Positions 33,620-43,109 of a stretch of 64,000 bases of DNA are shown here, piece after piece. Each line of letters begins with the position of its first letter. The first letter of the stretch is position 1. The position numbers and the translations under genes are program-made. The notes under the pieces are model-generated. The model saw only the letters and a list, made by a program, of their open reading frames with translations. It had not been told where the DNA came from and did not search any database. The DNA comes from Bacillus sp. BHET2. GTDB lineage: Bacteria; Bacillota; Bacilli; Bacillales; Bacillaceae_B. The stretch covers positions 1 to 64,000 of the forward strand of contig NZ_VCQN01000001.1 in NCBI RefSeq assembly GCF_005938125.1, given 5' to 3'.

Positions 33620-36193
33620 ATGACTGTTGCGTCGAAAAACACGATGAAAGTAAACATCGAAAGATTAAACCAGGATATTGGATTATTTCCTCAAGTACAT
33701 CCTATAACCCCAGAAATGACTACTACACACAAAGGTGTATCCCGTCTTGTCATGATTGATCGCTATTCTTTCAAAGACACTGAAAAGATCACCCTTTCTG
33801 ACGGAGACTTTGTTGTTCTCACCATCAAGGAAGATCCTAAATTCCCTGCAAGAGGATTAGGTTACATCACAAGCATTGATTGGGAAACCAAGAAAGCAGA
33901 TGTGTGGATCGAGGAAGAATACAGAAGTGCCATCGACAAACCGGAAGAAATCGAAGCGGGAATTGTCTCAAGGCCACTTGATGTAATTGAAAAACCTTTG
34001 GAAGTCTATTACGAACAAATTGCAAAGCGTAACGCGACAGGCTTGGCAGCAGTGGAAGAAACTCCTGAAAAAAGACAAGTTTGGTTTGAAAAGTTCTATC
34101 ATGAATTAGTGAATCTGAATTTCGTTCCAGCAGGTCGGGTGCTATACGGTGCCGGTGCAGGGACGGACGTAACGTATTTTAACTGTTACGTCATGCCTTT
34201 CGTGCAGGATTCTCGTGAAGGGATTTCAGAGCACCGCAAGCAAGTGATGGAGATCATGAGTAGAGGTGGGGGAGTCGGAACGAACGGATCCACTCTTCGT
34301 CCCCGTAACACTCTTGCAAAAGGTGTGAATGGGAAATCCTCAGGCTCTGTGTCCTGGTTGGATGATATCGCCAAATTGACTCATTTGGTAGAGCAGGGCG
34401 GTTCAAGACGTGGGGCACAAATGATCATGTTGACAGACTGGCATCCCGATATTATAGAATTCATTATTTCTAAAATGCAAAACCCACGTATCTTGCGTTA
34501 TCTTCTTGAAAACACAGAAGATGAAACCATTAAAAAAGCAGCGCAGGATAAATTGAAATTCACTCCTCTGACTGAACAAGAGGAAGCGATGTATCAAGGG
34601 ATTCTAAACTATAAACAAATCCCGGGTTATGGTGGTTTTGATGCGAAAATCCTTAAGAATGCGGAAGAAAAGCTCCGTACTGGTGGGACGTACAGCGTTC
34701 ATAATCCGGAATTCTTGACAGGTGCGAACATTTCGGTTTGTTTAACAAGCGACTTTATGGAAGCGGTGGAAAATGACCTCGTATATGACCTCCGTTTCCC
34801 TGATGTTGAAAGCTACAATAAAGAACAGATGAATTACTATAATGAAGAATGGCACAAAGTCGGAGATGTCCGGGAGTGGGAGAAGCTTGGCTACAAAGTG
34901 CGCACTTATCGTAAGATCAAAGCGAAAGAGCTTTGGAACCTGATTAACGTTTGTGCGACATACTCTGCAGAGCCTGGTATCTTCTTCATCGATAACGCGA
35001 ATGATATGACGAATGCCAAAGCGTATGGTCAAAAGGTAGTCGCTACTAACCCATGCGGCGAGCAACCTCTTGCTCCTTACTCTGTGTGTAACTTGGCAGC
35101 AGTCAATCTTGCTCAGTTTGCGGATACAGAGACGAATACGGTTGATTTCGAGAAGTTGAAACGCACGGTTGAAGTAGGTGTTCGTATGCAAGATAATGTC
35201 ATCGATGCGACCCCTTACTTCCTTGAGGAAAACAAAACGCAAGCTCTTGGTGAACGCCGAGTGGGCCTTGGAGTAATGGGTCTTGCCGACTTGTTGATTT
35301 ACTGTGAGAAAGAATATGGCTCTGAAGAAGGAAACAAGCTTGTAGATGAGGTGTTCGAAGTAATCGCAACAACCGCTTATCGTGCCTCTGTTGATTTATC
35401 AAAAGAAAAAGGAAGCTTTCCATTCCTTACTGGGAGCACGGATGAAGAAACGAACCGTTTGCGAAAAGCATTTGTTGAAACAGGATTTATGAATAAAATG
35501 CCTGAGGATCTCAGAAATGATATTCAACAATACGGTATTCGTAACTCACATCTATTAACTGTGGCACCTACCGGGTCAACAGGAACGATGGTTGGTGTAT
35601 CTACAGGACTTGAGCCTTATTTCTCCTTTACGTATTACAGAAGTGGACGCCTTGGTAAGTTTATTGAAGTGAAAGCAGATATCGTAGAGGATTACTTAGC
35701 GAGAAATCCTGAAGCAGATGCCGATCATCTTCCAGAATGGTTTATTTCGTCCATGAGTTTGGCTCCACAAGCTCATGCGGATGTTCAATGCGTCATCCAG
35801 AATTGGATTGACAGCTCGATTTCGAAAACCGTCAATGCTCCACGTGGGTATACGGTTGAGCAAGTAGAAAAAGTGTATGAACGTCTTTATAAAGGTGGAG
35901 CTAAGGGGGGAACCGTGTACGTTGATGGAAGCCGTGATTCACAGGTCCTCACCCTAAAGGCAGAAGAAAACAGTTTTGATGATGAAGAGCACGAACAAAT
36001 ACAGACCGATATATCTCCGGAAAAGAAACCAATAGTCCTGCTGGATACAATCCAGGATGTACGTTCGACAGACGTAACGATTGGTTCTGAAGTAGGAAAC
36101 ACATGTCCTGTTTGCCGTAAAGGTACGGTTAAAGATATGGGTGGTTGCAACACTTGTACAAATTGTGGTGCTCAGCTAAAATGTGGATTATGA
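33620..36193 (+). CDS. nrdJ: Class II (B12-dependent) ribonucleotide reductase
   Basis: An 857-aa adenosylcobalamin-dependent ribonucleoside reductase. YFNCYVMPFVQDSREGISEH carries the first active-site cysteine, GGSRRGAQMIML lies in the barrel, NPCGEQPLAPYSVCNLAAVN holds the radical cysteine and glutamate, and VAPTGSTGTMVGV is the late barrel loop. The C-terminus has a zinc-ribbon-like CPVCRKGTV ... CNTCTNCGAQLKCGL for re-reduction. It supplies dNTPs without oxygen dependence. AGAAGGAG upstream. It occupies the position between lipM and yqhO that mntR fills in B. subtilis. Confidence 0.95.
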   Translation: MTVASKNTMKVNIERLNQDIGLFPQVHPITPEMTTTHKGVSRLVMIDRYSFKDTEKITLSDGDFVVLTIKEDPKFPARGLGYITSIDWETKKADVWIEEEYRSAIDKPEEIEAGIVSRPLDVIEKPLEVYYEQIAKRNATGLAAVEETPEKRQVWFEKFYHELVNLNFVPAGRVLYGAGAGTDVTYFNCYVMPFVQDSREGISEHRKQVMEIMSRGGGVGTNGSTLRPRNTLAKGVNGKSSGSVSWLDDIAKLTHLVEQGGSRRGAQMIMLTDWHPDIIEFIISKMQNPRILRYLLENTEDETIKKAAQDKLKFTPLTEQEEAMYQGILNYKQIPGYGGFDAKILKNAEEKLRTGGTYSVHNPEFLTGANISVCLTSDFMEAVENDLVYDLRFPDVESYNKEQMNYYNEEWHKVGDVREWEKLGYKVRTYRKIKAKELWNLINVCATYSAEPGIFFIDNANDMTNAKAYGQKVVATNPCGEQPLAPYSVCNLAAVNLAQFADTETNTVDFEKLKRTVEVGVRMQDNVIDATPYFLEENKTQALGERRVGLGVMGLADLLIYCEKEYGSEEGNKLVDEVFEVIATTAYRASVDLSKEKGSFPFLTGSTDEETNRLRKAFVETGFMNKMPEDLRNDIQQYGIRNSHLLTVAPTGSTGTMVGVSTGLEPYFSFTYYRSGRLGKFIEVKADIVEDYLARNPEADADHLPEWFISSMSLAPQAHADVQCVIQNWIDSSISKTVNAPRGYTVEQVEKVYERLYKGGAKGGTVYVDGSRDSQVLTLKAEENSFDDEEHEQIQTDISPEKKPIVLLDTIQDVRSTDVTIGSEVGNTCPVCRKGTVKDMGGCNTCTNCGAQLKCGL

Positions 36194-36206
36194 TAATTGA
36201 AGATCG

Positions 36207-36240
36207 ATAGGAGGGGACGGGTTCCCCTCCTATTTTTTTA
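36207..36240 (+). terminator. Terminator of nrdJ
   Basis: ATAGGAGGGGA and TCCCCTCCTAT flank a short loop, followed by seven Ts. Confidence 0.85.
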
Positions 36241-36300
36241 TTCTAAAATCCTTCATTGTGAATTAAAGATGTAGTAATAGACAATGAAGGAGTGGAGCCT

Positions 36301-37182
36301 ATGGACATCGATGGCGTGTTTTCAGGTGGAGGAATAAAGGGGCTCGCAATGATTGGTGCGTATCAGGCAATAGAAGAGAAGGGATACAGGTTCAAAAGGC
36401 TTGCAGGAACTAGTGCTGGAGCAGTGGTCGCCTCTTTTATTGCTGCAGGCTATTCAAGTAGTGAAATACTAAAAATCATGGAAGGTATCGATTTGAAAGA
36501 GCTTTTGGATTCTAATGCAATAATATCCATTCCCATCATAAAATGGTTTCGGGTGTATTATCGTTTAGGTTTATACAAAGGAGTTGCCCTTGAAAATTGG
36601 CTGGAAGAAAAATTGAAAGCGAGAGGAATCTATACGTTTGCAGATCTCCCTCCGGATTCGCTCCGTGTCATAGCTTCAGATTTATCAAACGGCAGATTAT
36701 TGGTGCTTCCTGATGACCTGGAGAAGTATGGTATAGCGAAAGAAACGTTCCCTGTTGCAAGGGCGATTAGAATGAGCGCGAGCATACCCTACTTTTTTGA
36801 GCCTGTAAAGTTACGATCTTTAGAAGGGGTCAGTTTTATGGTAGATGGTGGAGTTCTTAGTAACTTCCCCCTCTGGTTATTCGACAGGGAAAATGTGCAG
36901 AATGTGAGGCCTGTGTTAGGAGTGAAATTAAGTCACGATCTAATCGAAAAACCGAAAAAACAAATCAACAATGCAATTGACTTATACGAAGCGCTCTTTA
37001 TAACCATGAAAGATGCCCACGACTCCAGATACATTTCGAGAAAGGTAGAGAAAAACATCATCTTTATCCCCACTGAAGGGGTACTCACAACCGAATTCGA
37101 GTTAACGCTCGAAAAGAAAAAAGAGCTTATCCAATTCGGGAAATCGAGAGCTGAAGCTTTCTTGCAACAATGGCCGTATTAA
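36301..37182 (+). CDS. yqhO: Patatin-like phospholipase YqhO
   Basis: A 293-aa patatin-fold lipid hydrolase. Oxyanion loop GVFSGGGIKG, nucleophile Ser in GTSAGAV (near residue 42), and catalytic Asp in MVDGGVLSNFP complete the Ser-Asp dyad. ATG 36301 follows GAAGGAG by 8 bp; an upstream GTG lies in that site. Substrate unknown. A bidirectional terminator separates it from yqhP. Confidence 0.9.
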   Translation: MDIDGVFSGGGIKGLAMIGAYQAIEEKGYRFKRLAGTSAGAVVASFIAAGYSSSEILKIMEGIDLKELLDSNAIISIPIIKWFRVYYRLGLYKGVALENWLEEKLKARGIYTFADLPPDSLRVIASDLSNGRLLVLPDDLEKYGIAKETFPVARAIRMSASIPYFFEPVKLRSLEGVSFMVDGGVLSNFPLWLFDRENVQNVRPVLGVKLSHDLIEKPKKQINNAIDLYEALFITMKDAHDSRYISRKVEKNIIFIPTEGVLTTEFELTLEKKKELIQFGKSRAEAFLQQWPY

Positions 37183-37226
37183 AAAAAACAATCGGGCTTC
37201 TAAAAAGAAGCCCGATTGTTTTTTTT
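37181..37226. terminator. Bidirectional terminator between yqhO and yqhP
   Basis: A 20-bp arm ending CAATCGGGCTTC is exactly complementary to GAAGCCCGATTG plus T8, with a 6-nt loop. Confidence 0.9.
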
Positions 37227-37562
37227 ATTCTTTTTTCCTTCTATTACGGTTAGTTTAGCATTGGATTTTTTTCGCGTCGCACGTTTTTTTGAAACGTTTG
37301 ATACGCGGGTCTTACTTGGAGATTGCTTCTTATGCCGCTTCTTTGATTGCTTGGCTGCTTTAAGAAACGCTCTTTGCTCATTACTATTCTCAGTACGTCT
37401 CCCACTGAACCATCTGCGGTATGCAAAATAGATGATCCCGATGACGGCTGCTGTTACAAGTAATCGTTTTGCAAGCCCTAGAGGATTTCCGAGCAGGGAA
37501 GTTCCAAGACCTATCATAGCCAACAAGATTAGAGTGAAAACAACGATATTACGAGCGTTCAA
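37200..37562 (-). CDS. yqhP: YqhP / SA1362 family membrane protein
   Basis: A 120-aa protein with two hydrophobic helices (IVVFTLILLAMIGLGTSLLG and LLVTAAVIGIIYFAYRRWF) and a very basic tail rich in Lys, Arg and Ser. AAGGAGG lies 8 bp before TTG 37562; the GTG at 37571 is inside that site. Position next to yqhO matches B. subtilis yqhP. Function unknown. Confidence 0.75.
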   Translation of the reverse strand: MNARNIVVFTLILLAMIGLGTSLLGNPLGLAKRLLVTAAVIGIIYFAYRRWFSGRRTENSNEQRAFLKAAKQSKKRHKKQSPSKTRVSNVSKKRATRKKSNAKLTVIEGKKNKKNNRASF

Positions 37563-37571
37563 CAAAGCCAC

Positions 37572-37860
37572 CTCCTTACATGACGATCCATCTTAAATCT
37601 TACTTATACTATTATTTTAGACAATTCCTGTGTTCTTTAACCGTATTAACTGTTATTTTATACGTTTATTTGAGTGAATAAGGTGTATCATTTTTCTGAA
37701 ACTTTGAAAGATATTATCTATTTTACTAAAAATTGAAGAAAAGCACTAGGGGAAGACGCTCATTAACCTATTTCCTCCCTCAACATCTTCATTTTCATTT
37801 ATATGAGGGTCAGCTGAAAAATTAGTCAATCCATGCAATTGTTTAAATCTATGGGACATA
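37572..37860. other. Intergenic region without a gene (yqhQ absent)
   Basis: B. subtilis carries yqhQ between yqhP and yqhR. Here no frame encodes a DUF1385-type protein and only AT-rich sequence is seen. Confidence 0.6.
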
Positions 37861-37881
37861 CTACGAATGGAGGTGTTACAG

Positions 37882-38451
37882 ATGGGCGAACAAAAAGGAC
37901 AACATGAAAAGGTGCAGGATGGGACGGAAGAAAGCAAAGAAAATCCCCGTTTAGAACAAAACCAGAGTGAAAAACCACTTTCTTTCATGGCAATGGTTGT
38001 AGTGACAGGTTTTATTGGCGGAATGCTTTGGAGTTCGATTGGTTACATTTGTTACTTCTTTTCCTTTACCAAAATCGAGCCAAATATTATTTTTGAGCCG
38101 TGGGCAGTGGGCGACTGGGTAGATAGATGGATCGGTGTCATTCTATCCATCATTGCCTACGGGATCATTTCAATCGGAGTGGCACTCATATATTATGGTC
38201 TGTTAAAAAAGTTTAAATCCATGTGGGTCGGCGCTGCATATGGAATCGCCTTATATCTGGCATTTTTCCTGCTCCTTCATCCACTATTTCCAAGCATTAA
38301 ATCCCTTAAAGCGATTGATTATCACACATTGATCACCACCTTCTGCGTGTATGTTCTTTATGGAGTATTTATCGGATACTCGATTTCATATGAAGAAAAC
38401 GAATTAAGACACCAGGATGAGAAAGAAAAATCAGGGGAAGTCTCACATTGA
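37882..38451 (+). CDS. yqhR: YqhR family membrane protein
   Basis: A 189-aa protein with an acidic/polar N-terminus and four membrane segments (MAMVVVTGFIGGMLWSSIGY, VILSIIAYGIISIGVALIYY, MWVGAAYGIALYLAFFLLL, LITTFCVYVLYGVFIGYSIS). GGAGGT precedes ATG 37882; the ATG at 37867 overlaps that site. Conserved in spore formers; function unknown to me. Confidence 0.85.
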   Translation: MGEQKGQHEKVQDGTEESKENPRLEQNQSEKPLSFMAMVVVTGFIGGMLWSSIGYICYFFSFTKIEPNIIFEPWAVGDWVDRWIGVILSIIAYGIISIGVALIYYGLLKKFKSMWVGAAYGIALYLAFFLLLHPLFPSIKSLKAIDYHTLITTFCVYVLYGVFIGYSISYEENELRHQDEKEKSGEVSH

Positions 38452-38545
38452 AAAATCCTATTTATCAGACAATTATGTAGGTATAGGTAAAAGGTTTATG
38501 TTAGAATGTTCTTGATGAACATTCTATTTTTTTAGGAGTTTACAT

Positions 38546-39004
38546 ATGAAGAAAATCTTGCTTTTAAACGGTCCGAACTTAAATAGGTTAGGGAAGCGTG
38601 AACCTGATATATATGGACACGTCACCCTTGCTCAGCTCGAGAAAAAGCTTGCAGAACAAGCGGAATATGAAGGCTTTCAATTGCTTTCAGCCCAATCGAA
38701 TCACGAAGGGGAATTGATTGATCACATCCATCAGGCAGAGGATGAAGGATATGGGGGAATCATCTTGAATCCTGGAGCCTTTACCCATTACAGCTATGCG
38801 ATCAGAGATGCAGTGGCTTCCATATCTGTTCCTGTTGTGGAAATTCATATATCGAATATTCATGCCCGTGAAGCGTTCAGACATCAGTCTGTGGTAGCGG
38901 CTGAAACAATCGGCCAAATCGTCGGGTTGGGTTTGTTTGGTTACGAGCTGGCTTTACAAGCGATCATTAAGAATATTAAGGGAGTGGAATTAAATGAAGA
39001 TTGA
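38546..39004 (+). CDS. aroQ: 3-dehydroquinate dehydratase, type II
   Basis: A 152-aa type II dehydroquinase of the shikimate pathway. LLLNGPNLNRLGKREPDIYG carries the catalytic Tyr and flexible-lid Arg, SNHEGELIDHIH the Glu/His pair, NPGAFTHYSYAIRDA the His/Asn site, and EIHISNIHAREAFRHQS the substrate loop. AGGAG precedes the ATG. Its end overlaps papA by 11 bp. Confidence 0.96.
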   Translation: MKKILLLNGPNLNRLGKREPDIYGHVTLAQLEKKLAEQAEYEGFQLLSAQSNHEGELIDHIHQAEDEGYGGIILNPGAFTHYSYAIRDAVASISVPVVEIHISNIHAREAFRHQSVVAAETIGQIVGLGLFGYELALQAIIKNIKGVELNED

Positions 39005-40058
39005 ACGATTACGAGATACCTTTTCACATAACAATTTGGACGGAATTCTATTAACGAGTACGTATAATCGTCGCTACATGACGAATTTTACAGGTTCATC
39101 AGGTGTTGTCCTAATTTCGAAGGAAAAAGCCTTATTCATAACGGATTTCCGTTATATTGAACAAGCAACAGAGCAGGCTGCTGATTATGAGATTGTTCAG
39201 CATACAGGACCGATTCATGAAGAAGTGGCGAAACAAGCAAAGAGCCTAGGCATAAACAAGCTTGGTTTCGAAAAAAATGATATGACCTATAGCGCCTATG
39301 AGACCTACCGTGGTGTGTTGGAAGCCGAAATGGTTCCAGTATCAGGGTTAGTGGAAAAGTTACGCTTGATTAAGACATCTGAAGAGCTTAATATAATTAA
39401 GGATGCGGCAGATATTGCCGATGCAGCATTTAAGCATATATTAGATTTTATCAAGCCGGGTGTGACAGAGTTAGACGTTTCTAACGAATTAGAATTCTTC
39501 ATGAGAAAAGCAGGAGCAACATCATCCTCTTTTGATATCATTGTGGCCTCAGGTAAACGCTCTGCTCTGCCTCATGGTGTGGCAAGTGATAAAGTCATCG
39601 AAAAGGGTGATTTTGTAACGTTGGATTATGGAGCATACTATAAAGGTTATTGCTCAGATATGACACGTACTTTATCTGTCGGGGAACCGAGTGAGAAATT
39701 GAAAGAGATCTACGATGTCGTTCTCCAATCACAGCTTCTCGCCATGGAACAAATTAAGCCTGGCATGACAGGCAAAGAGGCGGATGCGATCGCTCGTGAT
39801 TACATAACAGAAAAAGGTTATGGGGAGTATTTCGGACACTCGCTAGGACACGGAATTGGCCTTGAAGTACATGAAGGACCAGGATTGTCTTCACGCTCTG
39901 ATGTGGTGCTTGAGCCTGGTATGCTCGTAACGGTTGAACCAGGTGTCTATGTACCGGGTGTTGGCGGTGTACGTATCGAAGATGATACACTCATAACGGA
40001 AGATTCCAATGAAACACTAACACACTCAACGAAAGATCTAATCATTCTACCATTTTAG
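38994..40058 (+). CDS. papA: Xaa-Pro aminopeptidase (M24 family) YqhT
   Basis: A 354-aa pita-bread metallopeptidase. The N-terminal creatinase-like domain (residues 1-125) precedes the M24 domain. Metal ligands are in [17 protein letters not shown] (two Asp), [17 protein letters not shown] (His), VTVEPGVYV (Glu) and VRIEDDTLI (Glu). It removes N-terminal residues before proline. Translationally coupled to aroQ and followed by efp, the usual order. Confidence 0.93.
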   Translation: MKIERLRDTFSHNNLDGILLTSTYNRRYMTNFTGSSGVVLISKEKALFITDFRYIEQATEQAADYEIVQHTGPIHEEVAKQAKSLGINKLGFEKNDMTYSAYETYRGVLEAEMVPVSGLVEKLRLIKTSEELNIIKDAADIADAAFKHILDFIKPGVTELDVSNELEFFMRKAGATSSSFDIIVASGKRSALPHGVASDKVIEKGDFVTLDYGAYYKGYCSDMTRTLSVGEPSEKLKEIYDVVLQSQLLAMEQIKPGMTGKEADAIARDYITEKGYGEYFGHSLGHGIGLEVHEGPGLSSRSDVVLEPGMLVTVEPGVYVPGVGGVRIEDDTLITEDSNETLTHSTKDLIILPF

Positions 40059-40096
40059 TCCTGATAAAGGCCTACTAGACAATAGGAGGAATAAAT

Positions 40097-40654
40097 ATGA
40101 TTTCAGTAAATGATTTTCGTACAGGTTTAACGATAGAAGTCGATAACGGGATTTGGCGAGTAATCGATTTCCAACACGTTAAACCAGGTAAGGGGGCGGC
40201 ATTCGTTCGTTCTAAGCTTCGTAACCTGCGTACAGGTGCAATCCAGGAAAAAACGTTCCGTGCAGGTGAAAAAGTAGGGAAGGCTCAAATTGATAACCGT
40301 AAAATGCAGTATCTTTATGCTAATGGTGACATGCATGTATTCATGGACAACGAAAGCTACGATCAAATCGAACTTCCGGCAGCTTCCATCGAGTATGAAT
40401 TGAAATACTTGAAGGAAAACATGGAAGTGTCCATCATGATGTACGGTGCAGAAACCCTTGGAGTTGAACTACCGAACTCAGTAGAACTGAAAGTAACGGA
40501 AACGGAACCAGGAATCAAAGGTGACACGGCTTCCGGTGGATCGAAACCCGCTACTGTTGAAACAGGGTTAGTGGTTAACGTACCGTTCTTCGTGAACGAA
40601 GGTGACACATTAATCATTAATACAACTGACGGATCATATGTATCACGTGGATAA
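40097..40654 (+). CDS. efp: Elongation factor P
   Basis: A 185-aa, three-barrel [23 protein letters not shown], the tip loop [20 protein letters not shown] with the modifiable Lys, and the C-terminal S1-like [17 protein letters not shown]. It relieves ribosome stalling at polyproline stretches. GGAGGA 7 bp upstream. Confidence 0.97.
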   Translation: MISVNDFRTGLTIEVDNGIWRVIDFQHVKPGKGAAFVRSKLRNLRTGAIQEKTFRAGEKVGKAQIDNRKMQYLYANGDMHVFMDNESYDQIELPAASIEYELKYLKENMEVSIMMYGAETLGVELPNSVELKVTETEPGIKGDTASGGSKPATVETGLVVNVPFFVNEGDTLIINTTDGSYVSRG

Positions 40655-40662
40655 TTTAATCT

Positions 40663-40702
40663 AAAAAGCCTGAGCGAGATTACTCTCGTTCAGGCTTTTT
40701 TT
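40663..40702 (+). terminator. Terminator of efp
   Basis: AAAAAGCCTGAGCGAGA and TCTCGTTCAGGCTTTTT, then Ts. The next 260 bp hold no gene; yqhV, present here in B. subtilis, is missing. Confidence 0.9.
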
Positions 40703-40860
40703 GTTTTTGATCAGTGGGGAGTCTTAGATCTTTCCTATTCGCTACCACTGTTATTGTATATCTGCCGAAACTCTCATAAATCTTCCATTAGTCATATTTT
40801 TACACACTTTTTCAACTCTTCATCCCCCATTTGCTCACCTCAAATCTTCTAACTCTACTG

Positions 40861-40888
40861 TCATAATCTTATTTCACTAGAATACATT
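40861..40888 (+). promoter_or_regulatory. Candidate sigma-E promoter of the spoIIIA operon
   Basis: TCATAAT (40861-40867) and AATACATT (40881-40888) fit the sigma-E pattern (ATA in the -35, CATACA-T in the -10) with about 13 bp between. spoIIIA is a known mother-cell sigma-E operon. Confidence 0.45.
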
Positions 40889-40967
40889 GTAATATCGGGA
40901 AGCATGGACAGAGGATTTCATTCCTTTGTCAACAACCTGAAGTGGAACATGATTAGGAGGTTCTTAT

Positions 40968-41891
40968 ATGCAAGAAGTTATAGCCTTATTACCTAGCACT
41001 ATTTCTGATAAAGTCCTGACCCTTCCACATGATTTGCTTGACTGTATTGAAGAGATAAGGGTACGCACCAGCCGAGTGTTGGAAGTTACGGCCAGAGGCA
41101 AACCTTATTTTCTTTCTTACACCGTTACTGAGGAAGATAGTGAACAACTCATAAACAAATTATCCCGTCATTCATTTTATACATTAGAAGAAGAATTGAA
41201 GAGAGGCTACATTACGATCGAAGGTGGGCATCGTGTGGGACTTGCCGGTAGGGTAATTCTTGAAGGTGGAGTCGTCAAGGGGATTCGGAACCTTTCGTCC
41301 TTCAACATCCGGATTGCAAGACAAAAGCTTGGCATAGCCGGTTCCATATTTCCATATGTTTATGATAAAGGGTGGAAACAGACGATGTTGATCGGATCCC
41401 CTCAGACAGGGAAGACGACTTTGCTTCGGGATCTCGCCAGAATGATTTCAACTGGTGTCCCTGAAAAAAACATCCCTCCCTATAAAGTGGGGATAGTCGA
41501 TGAGCGTTCTGAAATCGCCGGTTGTGTGAATGGGATCCCTCAGCTTATGTTCGGTCCTAGGGTGGATGTGTTGGATGCTTGTCCCAAGGCTGAAGGAATG
41601 ATGATGTTGATTCGGTCCATGAGTCCTGATGTCCTGATTGTAGATGAAATCGGACGGATTGAAGATGGTCAAGCTATTCAGGAAGCAGTGAATGCAGGTA
41701 TCACTCTTGTGATGACAACCCACGGATCCACTTTCGAAGAGGTTAGAAAAAGACCTGTGATCAAGGACATTGTAAATCTGAACACGATAGAGAGGTTCAT
41801 TGAATTGAGGAGGGGGAATGATCCTGGAAAGGTCCATGAAGTGTGGAATGAACATGGTCAATCTCTTCTGAAAAAAGTGAGTGTGACATAA
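40968..41891 (+). CDS. spoIIIAA: Stage III sporulation protein AA (ATPase)
   Basis: A 307-aa secretion-type AAA ATPase. Walker A is MLIGSPQTGKTTLLRDLARM near residue 145, the Asp box is VGIVDERSEIAG, and Walker B is DVLIVDEIGR. It powers the SpoIIIA-SpoIIQ channel from mother cell to forespore. First gene of the eight-gene operon; GGAGG upstream, and stop directly abuts spoIIIAB. Confidence 0.96.
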   Translation: MQEVIALLPSTISDKVLTLPHDLLDCIEEIRVRTSRVLEVTARGKPYFLSYTVTEEDSEQLINKLSRHSFYTLEEELKRGYITIEGGHRVGLAGRVILEGGVVKGIRNLSSFNIRIARQKLGIAGSIFPYVYDKGWKQTMLIGSPQTGKTTLLRDLARMISTGVPEKNIPPYKVGIVDERSEIAGCVNGIPQLMFGPRVDVLDACPKAEGMMMLIRSMSPDVLIVDEIGRIEDGQAIQEAVNAGITLVMTTHGSTFEEVRKRPVIKDIVNLNTIERFIELRRGNDPGKVHEVWNEHGQSLLKKVSVT

Positions 41892-42407
41892 ATGATTAAA
41901 CTAATTGGTGCTGTTTTTATCCTTCTTTCAACTTCCTGGGCAGGGTTTGAAGCGTCTAAATATTTAACAGAAAGACCAAGGCAGCTTCGGTTGTTGAAGG
42001 TGGCCCTACAGTCATTAGAAGCAGAAATCACTTATAGCCATACACCTTTGCATGAAGCAACAAGGAAAATTTCCAAGCAATTGCAAAAGCCCGTCTCCTG
42101 GTTTTTTGAAACGTTTTCGAAGAAATTGACAGAGCAGGAAATTTCAGTGAAAAAGGCATGGGATGAAAGCTTGAATGATATTTGGAAGTTAACGGCTTTT
42201 AAGACAGGCGAGTATGAAATCATGAAGCAATTCGGAGAAAACCTTGGTAAACACGATATGTTGACCCAGCAGAAGCATATTCAATTGGCACTTAAACATT
42301 TGGATAGGGAAGAGACGGAAGCTGTGGAAAAACAACGAAAATATGAAAAAATGACTAAAAGTCTAGGGTTTTTATCAGGATTGCTGTTAATCATTCTGTT
42401 GCTTTGA
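41892..42407 (+). CDS. spoIIIAB: Stage III sporulation protein AB
   Basis: A 171-aa protein with N-terminal (LIGAVFILLSTSWAGFEASK) and C-terminal (LGFLSGLLLIILLL) membrane segments around a GspF-like helical domain (RPRQLRLLKVALQSLEAEIT). Start ATG immediately follows the spoIIIAA stop. Confidence 0.94.
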   Translation: MIKLIGAVFILLSTSWAGFEASKYLTERPRQLRLLKVALQSLEAEITYSHTPLHEATRKISKQLQKPVSWFFETFSKKLTEQEISVKKAWDESLNDIWKLTAFKTGEYEIMKQFGENLGKHDMLTQQKHIQLALKHLDREETEAVEKQRKYEKMTKSLGFLSGLLLIILLL

Positions 42408-42471
42408 TGAACGGATGGGTCACTCCAATCGCTTGCTGGAATATTGTTTAGAAACCGGGAGGGAAGCGGAT

Positions 42472-42678
42472 ATGGGAATCGATGTCGACATTATATTCAA
42501 AATCGCAGGGGTAGGAATTGTAGTGGCCTTTTTGCATACGATTTTAGATCAAGTGGGGAAAAAAGAATACGCCCAGTGGGTCACATTATTTGGCTTTATA
42601 TATATTCTTTTCATGGTGGCCTCAATAGTTGATGATTTGTTTCAAAAGATTAAATCGGTCTTCTTGTATCAAGGATAA
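42472..42678 (+). CDS. spoIIIAC: Stage III sporulation protein AC
   Basis: A 68-aa protein with two membrane helices (IIFKIAGVGIVVAFLHTILD, WVTLFGFIYILFMVASIVDD). ATG 42472 follows GGGAGGGAA; the longer frame from 42415 has no ribosome site. Confidence 0.93.
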   Translation: MGIDVDIIFKIAGVGIVVAFLHTILDQVGKKEYAQWVTLFGFIYILFMVASIVDDLFQKIKSVFLYQG

Positions 42679-42692
42679 GGGGGGCGTCCACG

Positions 42693-43085
42693 ATTGAGAT
42701 CATTCAAATTGTAGGGATAGCGCTGGTCGCAACTTTTCTTGCGTTGATTGTGAAAGAACAGAAACCTAATTTTGCTTTTTTGCTCATTGTATTTACCGGA
42801 TGTACGATTTTTTTATTTTTGATCGATCAAATATACACTATCATCCATATGATTGAAAAACTTGCTGCAAATGCCAATGTAAACATGGTATATGTGGAAA
42901 CCATTCTCAAAATTATCGGCATCGCTTACATAGCAGAGTTTGCATCTCACATTACGAAAGATGCCGGACAGGGAGCACTGGCAGCAAAAGTAGAACTCGC
43001 CGGGAAGATACTCATATTGGCCATGGCCGTCCCCATTTTAACCGTGATTATCGAAACAATTATTAAAATGATTCCAACTGGATAA
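42693..43085 (+). CDS. spoIIIAD: Stage III sporulation protein AD, probable ATT start
   Basis: Homology extends upstream of any standard start codon: the frame reads IEIIQIVGIALVATFLALIV KEQKPNFAF, matching the N-terminus of SpoIIID-family protein SpoIIIAD (...IVQIVGLGLIATFLALIVKE). The only suitably placed initiator is ATT 42693, nine bases after a GGGGGG site. This gives 130 aa, close to the usual 133. The first ATG/GTG/TTG in frame (TTG 42744) would remove the first membrane helix. Three membrane segments; NANVNMVYVETILKIIGIAY is the signature. Confidence 0.85.
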   Translation: MEIIQIVGIALVATFLALIVKEQKPNFAFLLIVFTGCTIFLFLIDQIYTIIHMIEKLAANANVNMVYVETILKIIGIAYIAEFASHITKDAGQGALAAKVELAGKILILAMAVPILTVIIETIIKMIPTG

Positions 43086-43109
43086 GCGAAATAGTATGAG
43101 GTGGAAAAT

